Positions 13,315 to 15,493 of a stretch of 15,493 nucleotides of DNA are shown piece by piece. Under the pieces are notes generated by a model. That model was not told the origin of the DNA, made no database searches, and was given only the letters and a program-made list of their open reading frames with translations. The stretch comes from Dehalococcoidia bacterium (GTDB lineage: Bacteria > Chloroflexota > Dehalococcoidia > Dehalococcoidales > BS750m-G39). Made by a program: the position numbers and the translations under genes. The stretch is from positions 1 to 15,493 of the forward strand of contig JAUWXS010000004.1 in assembly GCA_030616265.1 (NCBI GenBank). Direction: 5' to 3'. The stretch's first letter is position 1; the number at the start of each line of letters is the position of its first letter.

Positions 13315-14319
13315 ATGCTAATTGCCGTTGATGCCGCGGGCGGAGAGAATGCCCCGCGGGAGATAGTAAAGGGAGCCATAAAAGCGGCTCAAGAATACGA
13401 GGTTGATATTGCCTTGGTGGGCGATAAAGCCGTACTCCATGTGCTGGCCGGGCGCGAGATAAAAAAGTTGAACCTCCAAATCTTTGAGGCCACAGAGATT
13501 ATTGCCCCCAATGAGCACCCGATGAGGGCCGTCAAGAGTAAGCCAAACTCCTCAATAGTGATCGGCACTAATCTGGTAAGAGACGGCGTCGCCTCCGCCT
13601 TTGTCTCCGCCGGTAACACCGGGGCGGTGGTATGTGCCGGCCTCCTCAACCTAGGCAAGATAAAAGGCATTGAGCGCCCCGCCCTGGGCAGCTTTCTTAA
13701 TATCACTCCCGCCACCCCCATCCTCCTCATCGATGCCGGTGCCAACGCTGAGTGCCGACCCAGCCACCTGGTCCAATTTGCTCACCTGGGCTCAACCTAC
13801 GTTAAACACCTGCTGGATATAGACTCGCCGCGCGTTCGCCTGCTCAGCACTGGCGAAGAAGAAAGCAAGGGCAATCGCCTGACCCGGGAAAGCTATAACC
13901 TGCTCAAGAAGAGCCAGCTAAACTTTGTCGGCAGTATAGAAGGGCAGGACATATCGAATAGAACCGCCGATGTTATCGTTACCGACGGCTTCACCGGCAA
14001 TATAGTGCTCAAGACGATAGAAGGGATGGGTGACAATTTCATCAATATGCTACGACAGGTAGGGCATGTTTTCTCCACCGCCTATCACCTCCAGGGGCGA
14101 AGCCTCCTACACGATCTGGGCTTAGGCTCCTGGGTAAAACGGGTGGACTACAGGGAATACGGTGGCGCTTACCTGGTGGGTATAAACGGCAACATCATCG
14201 TCGCCCACGGGCGCAGCCAGGCTAAGGCAATAAACAATGCCATAAGCCTGGCCAAACAGACAGTAGAACGAGACATCTGCCGAATAATTAGGGAGGGCAA
14301 CAATGAGCAAACCGATTGA
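13315..14319 (+). CDS. plsX: Phosphate acyltransferase PlsX
   Basis: PlsX converts acyl-ACP to acyl-phosphate, the donor for PlsY in the first acylation of glycerol 3-phosphate. It is a peripheral membrane protein. The 334-residue length is normal. The N-terminal MLIAVDAAGGENAP corresponds to the usual DAMGGDxxP with Met-to-Ala and Asp-to-Glu changes. FVSAGNTGAVVCAGL, RPALGSFLNI, LLIDAGANAECRPSHLVQFA and VIVTDGFTGNIVLKT are further family blocks. The start ATG has only a purine-rich GAGAAAGAG directly before it. The 3' end overlaps the thioredoxin start by 17 nt. PlsX supplies the acyl-phosphate route to phosphatidic acid, hence the CDP-diacylglycerol used by the pgsA-like enzyme, but the two loci are not one operon. 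Confidence 0.96.
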   Translation: MLIAVDAAGGENAPREIVKGAIKAAQEYEVDIALVGDKAVLHVLAGREIKKLNLQIFEATEIIAPNEHPMRAVKSKPNSSIVIGTNLVRDGVASAFVSAGNTGAVVCAGLLNLGKIKGIERPALGSFLNITPATPILLIDAGANAECRPSHLVQFAHLGSTYVKHLLDIDSPRVRLLSTGEEESKGNRLTRESYNLLKKSQLNFVGSIEGQDISNRTADVIVTDGFTGNIVLKTIEGMGDNFINMLRQVGHVFSTAYHLQGRSLLHDLGLGSWVKRVDYREYGGAYLVGINGNIIVAHGRSQAKAINNAISLAKQTVERDICRIIREGNNEQTD

Positions 14320-14629
14320 AGTAGCTGACGCCGACTTTGAGCAAAAGGTATTAAAGGCAAAGACGCCAGTGCTAGTGGACTTCTGGGCAGCCTGGTGTCG
14401 ACCCTGCATTATGACGGCGCCGGTGCTGGAAGAGCTGGCTAAGGAGTACGCCGGCAAGTTAACCATCGCCAAGCTGGATGTTGACCAGAACGCCAAAACC
14501 GCCGCCCAGTATAATATAATGGCTATTCCCAACCTCATTATCTTCAAAGATGGTAAGCCGGTATCACAAATTGTGGGCTATAAACCCAAAACGGAACTGA
14601 AACGCAGCCTGGACGCTGTTCTGGACTAA
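14303..14629 (+). CDS. trxA: Thioredoxin with WCRPC active site
   Basis: This 108-residue single-domain thioredoxin reduces protein disulfides. Its numbering falls in step with E. coli Trx: buried Asp26, Cys32 and Cys35, and cis-Pro76. The active site is WCRPC where thioredoxins nearly always have WCGPC. The next residue is Ile where Lys is usual (CIMTAP for CKMIAP). The cis-proline motif is AIPNL where (S/G)IPT(L/F) is usual. These changes lie on the substrate-contact face, so redox potential or targets may differ. The ATG follows GGGAGGG by 5 nt and overlaps plsX by 17 nt, so the two genes are translationally coupled. No thioredoxin reductase is in the window. Confidence 0.95.
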   Translation: MSKPIEVADADFEQKVLKAKTPVLVDFWAAWCRPCIMTAPVLEELAKEYAGKLTIAKLDVDQNAKTAAQYNIMAIPNLIIFKDGKPVSQIVGYKPKTELKRSLDAVLD

Positions 14630-14642
14630 CATAAATAACGAC

Positions 14643-14694
14643 TACGGGATGGTTACCAGCAGCGGCCCAGACGGAGTTGCCAGCGCCACCCGTA
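14643..14694. repeat. Bulged 9-bp inverted repeat after the thioredoxin gene
   Basis: TACGGG-a-TGG (14643-14652) pairs with CCACCCGTA (14686-14694) around a 33-nt loop with little further structure. It lies 14 bp after the thioredoxin stop. No T-run follows on the plus strand, so a terminator role is not supported. The rest of the 137-bp gap shows only a -10-like box before rplI. Confidence 0.4.
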
Positions 14695-14743
14695 TCTTAA
14701 AAATTGGTCTCTTTATCATCTTCCCCTCCGTCAATAAGTGAAG

Positions 14744-14749
14744 TATAAT
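14744..14749 (+). promoter_or_regulatory. Possible -10 box upstream of rplI
   Basis: A perfect TATAAT lies 18 bp before the rplI ATG, but no -35 match exists at 16-18 bp and no TGN precedes it. Transcription would start near 14756, leaving only about 11 nt that consist largely of the Shine-Dalgarno (AAGGGAG). This is weak evidence. Confidence 0.35.
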
Positions 14750-14766
14750 CATATAAGGGAGAAATT

Positions 14767-15357
14767 ATGAAGGTCGTCTTCCTCCAGGATGTGCCCAACG
14801 TGGCTAAAGCCGGCGAGGTAAAAGAGGTAGCTGCCGGCTACGGCCGGAATTTCCTTATTCCCCAAAAGCTGGCCGCCTTAGCCAGCCCCCAGGCGATGAG
14901 CCAGGTAGTAACCATAGACAAGACCAAAGCCAAGGTAAGCGAAGAACTGGTTGATCTGGCCGGTCAGCTGGAAGGTAAGGAGGTCAGCCTCAAGGCTCAC
15001 GCCGGCGCCAAAGACCGGCTCTACGGCTCGATCACCAGCGCCGATATCGCCGCCGAGCTGGAGAGTACCACCGGGCTGGTTGTCGACAAAAGAAAGATAG
15101 AGCTGGACGAGCCCATCCGCCATCTCGGTAGCTACGAGGTGTCTATCAGACTGGGAAAAGACATGGTGCCCAAAATAATGGTTACCGTAACCGAAGAGGA
15201 GGCGCCGGCCAAGGAAGAGGAGAAACCGCCCAAGAAGGCGAAGAAGGCGGCTAAGAAAGCCCCGAAGAAAGAAAAGAAGGCCCCCAAGAAAGAGGCGGCG
15301 CCCAAGAAGACTACAAAGAAAGCCAAGACGACCAAGAAGAAAGAGGAGACGACTTAG
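14767..15357 (+). CDS. rplI: 50S ribosomal protein L9 with lysine-rich C-terminal tail
   Basis: L9 is a large-subunit protein that binds near the L1 stalk with two globular domains joined by a long helix. Residues 1-30 hold the N-domain signature (VVFLQDVPNVAKAGEVKEVAAGYGRNFLIP). The connecting helix follows, and the C-domain runs to about 142 (YGSITSADIAAEL, RHLGSYEVSIRL, IMVTVTEE). Standard L9 is about 148 residues. This one has 196, the extra ~50 (147-196) being Lys/Ala/Pro/Thr-rich with about 22 lysines in KKA and KKAPKK patterns like a histone H1 tail. The ATG follows AAGGGAG by 5 nt. dnaB starts 2 bp after the stop, an order (rplI-dnaB) seen in many bacteria. Confidence 0.96.
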   Translation: MKVVFLQDVPNVAKAGEVKEVAAGYGRNFLIPQKLAALASPQAMSQVVTIDKTKAKVSEELVDLAGQLEGKEVSLKAHAGAKDRLYGSITSADIAAELESTTGLVVDKRKIELDEPIRHLGSYEVSIRLGKDMVPKIMVTVTEEEAPAKEEEKPPKKAKKAAKKAPKKEKKAPKKEAAPKKTTKKAKTTKKKEETT

Positions 15358-15359
15358 GG

Positions 15360-15493
15360 ATGAACGGCGAGAAGCTGCCGCCGCACGATGTTGACGCCGA
15401 GGAAGCGGTAATCGGCTCACTGCTGATAGACGGGTCGGCAATATACAAGATTGCCCCCCTGCTGACACCACTTGATAATAAATCACCCTTTTA
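15360..15493 (+). CDS. dnaB: Replicative DNA helicase DnaB, 5' part
   Basis: The last 134 bases open with ATG 15360 and encode 44 residues beginning MNGEKLPPHDVDAEEAVIGSLLIDG. This is the conserved N-terminal text of DnaB (PPHxxEAExAVLGSLL). The gene is cut by the window end, so no helicase motifs are visible. The last ten residues (TPLDNKSPF region) depart from the usual (L)xPEDFYxxxH text, perhaps divergence or poor sequence at a contig end. The start lies 2 bp after the rplI stop, with an AGGAG 12 nt upstream inside rplI, so the two are probably co-transcribed. Confidence 0.85.
   Translation, partial: MNGEKLPPHDVDAEEAVIGSLLIDGSAIYKIAPLLTPLDNKSPF

Overview
The window reads as chromosomal backbone of an uncultured bacterium, most likely a Chloroflexota of the Dehalococcoidia type. 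The reasons are a short initiation factor IF2, a tiny CxxC/CxxC protein of the DUF5679 family, an actinobacterial-style inositol-phospholipid cassette and an orphan 2-hydroxyacyl-CoA dehydratase activase. The taxonomy is inference from gene content and not from a marker-gene search. Coding density is high, and many starts are GTG or TTG. No phage, IS element, CRISPR array, tRNA or rRNA was found.

Layout. At the left edge is the 3' part of dapA (+), convergent with a long minus-strand block. In transcription order the minus strand carries nusA, rnpM (ylxR), infB, rbfA, truB, then a DUF5679 mini-gene with its own strong promoter, then a 242-bp structured untranslated stretch, then ino1, a pimA-like glycosyltransferase, a pgsA-like CDP-alcohol phosphatidyltransferase, purA and a GNAT acetyltransferase. 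The first five genes are the classic translation/transcription-factor operon, but rimP is absent from its usual place in front of nusA. The ino1, pimA and pgsA genes together would make L-myo-inositol 1-phosphate, couple it to CDP-diacylglycerol and mannosylate the product, which is a phosphatidylinositol-mannoside-like route.

The divergent 382-391-bp gap between nusA (-) and an M20 peptidase (+), at 10710-11100, is the main non-coding region. It holds a nusA promoter with an extended -10, an intrinsic terminator between that promoter and the nusA start (a likely attenuator), an inverted repeat over the -35 box, a 9-bp hairpin, and two diverged copies of a ~48-bp repeat. Each repeat copy carries a perfect G3N1 x4 G-quadruplex motif on the plus strand.

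To the right, on the plus strand, lie the M20 amidohydrolase, a BcrAD/BadFG-type activase behind a good promoter, plsX, a thioredoxin with an altered WCRPC active site, rplI with a histone-H1-like lysine tail, and the first 44 codons of dnaB.

Most genes are ordinary housekeeping genes. The points most worth a second look are the nusA leader attenuator, the twin G-quadruplex repeats, the ino1 leader with mutually exclusive pairing segments, the inositol-lipid cassette, and the Asp-to-Asn change in the IF2 P-loop.
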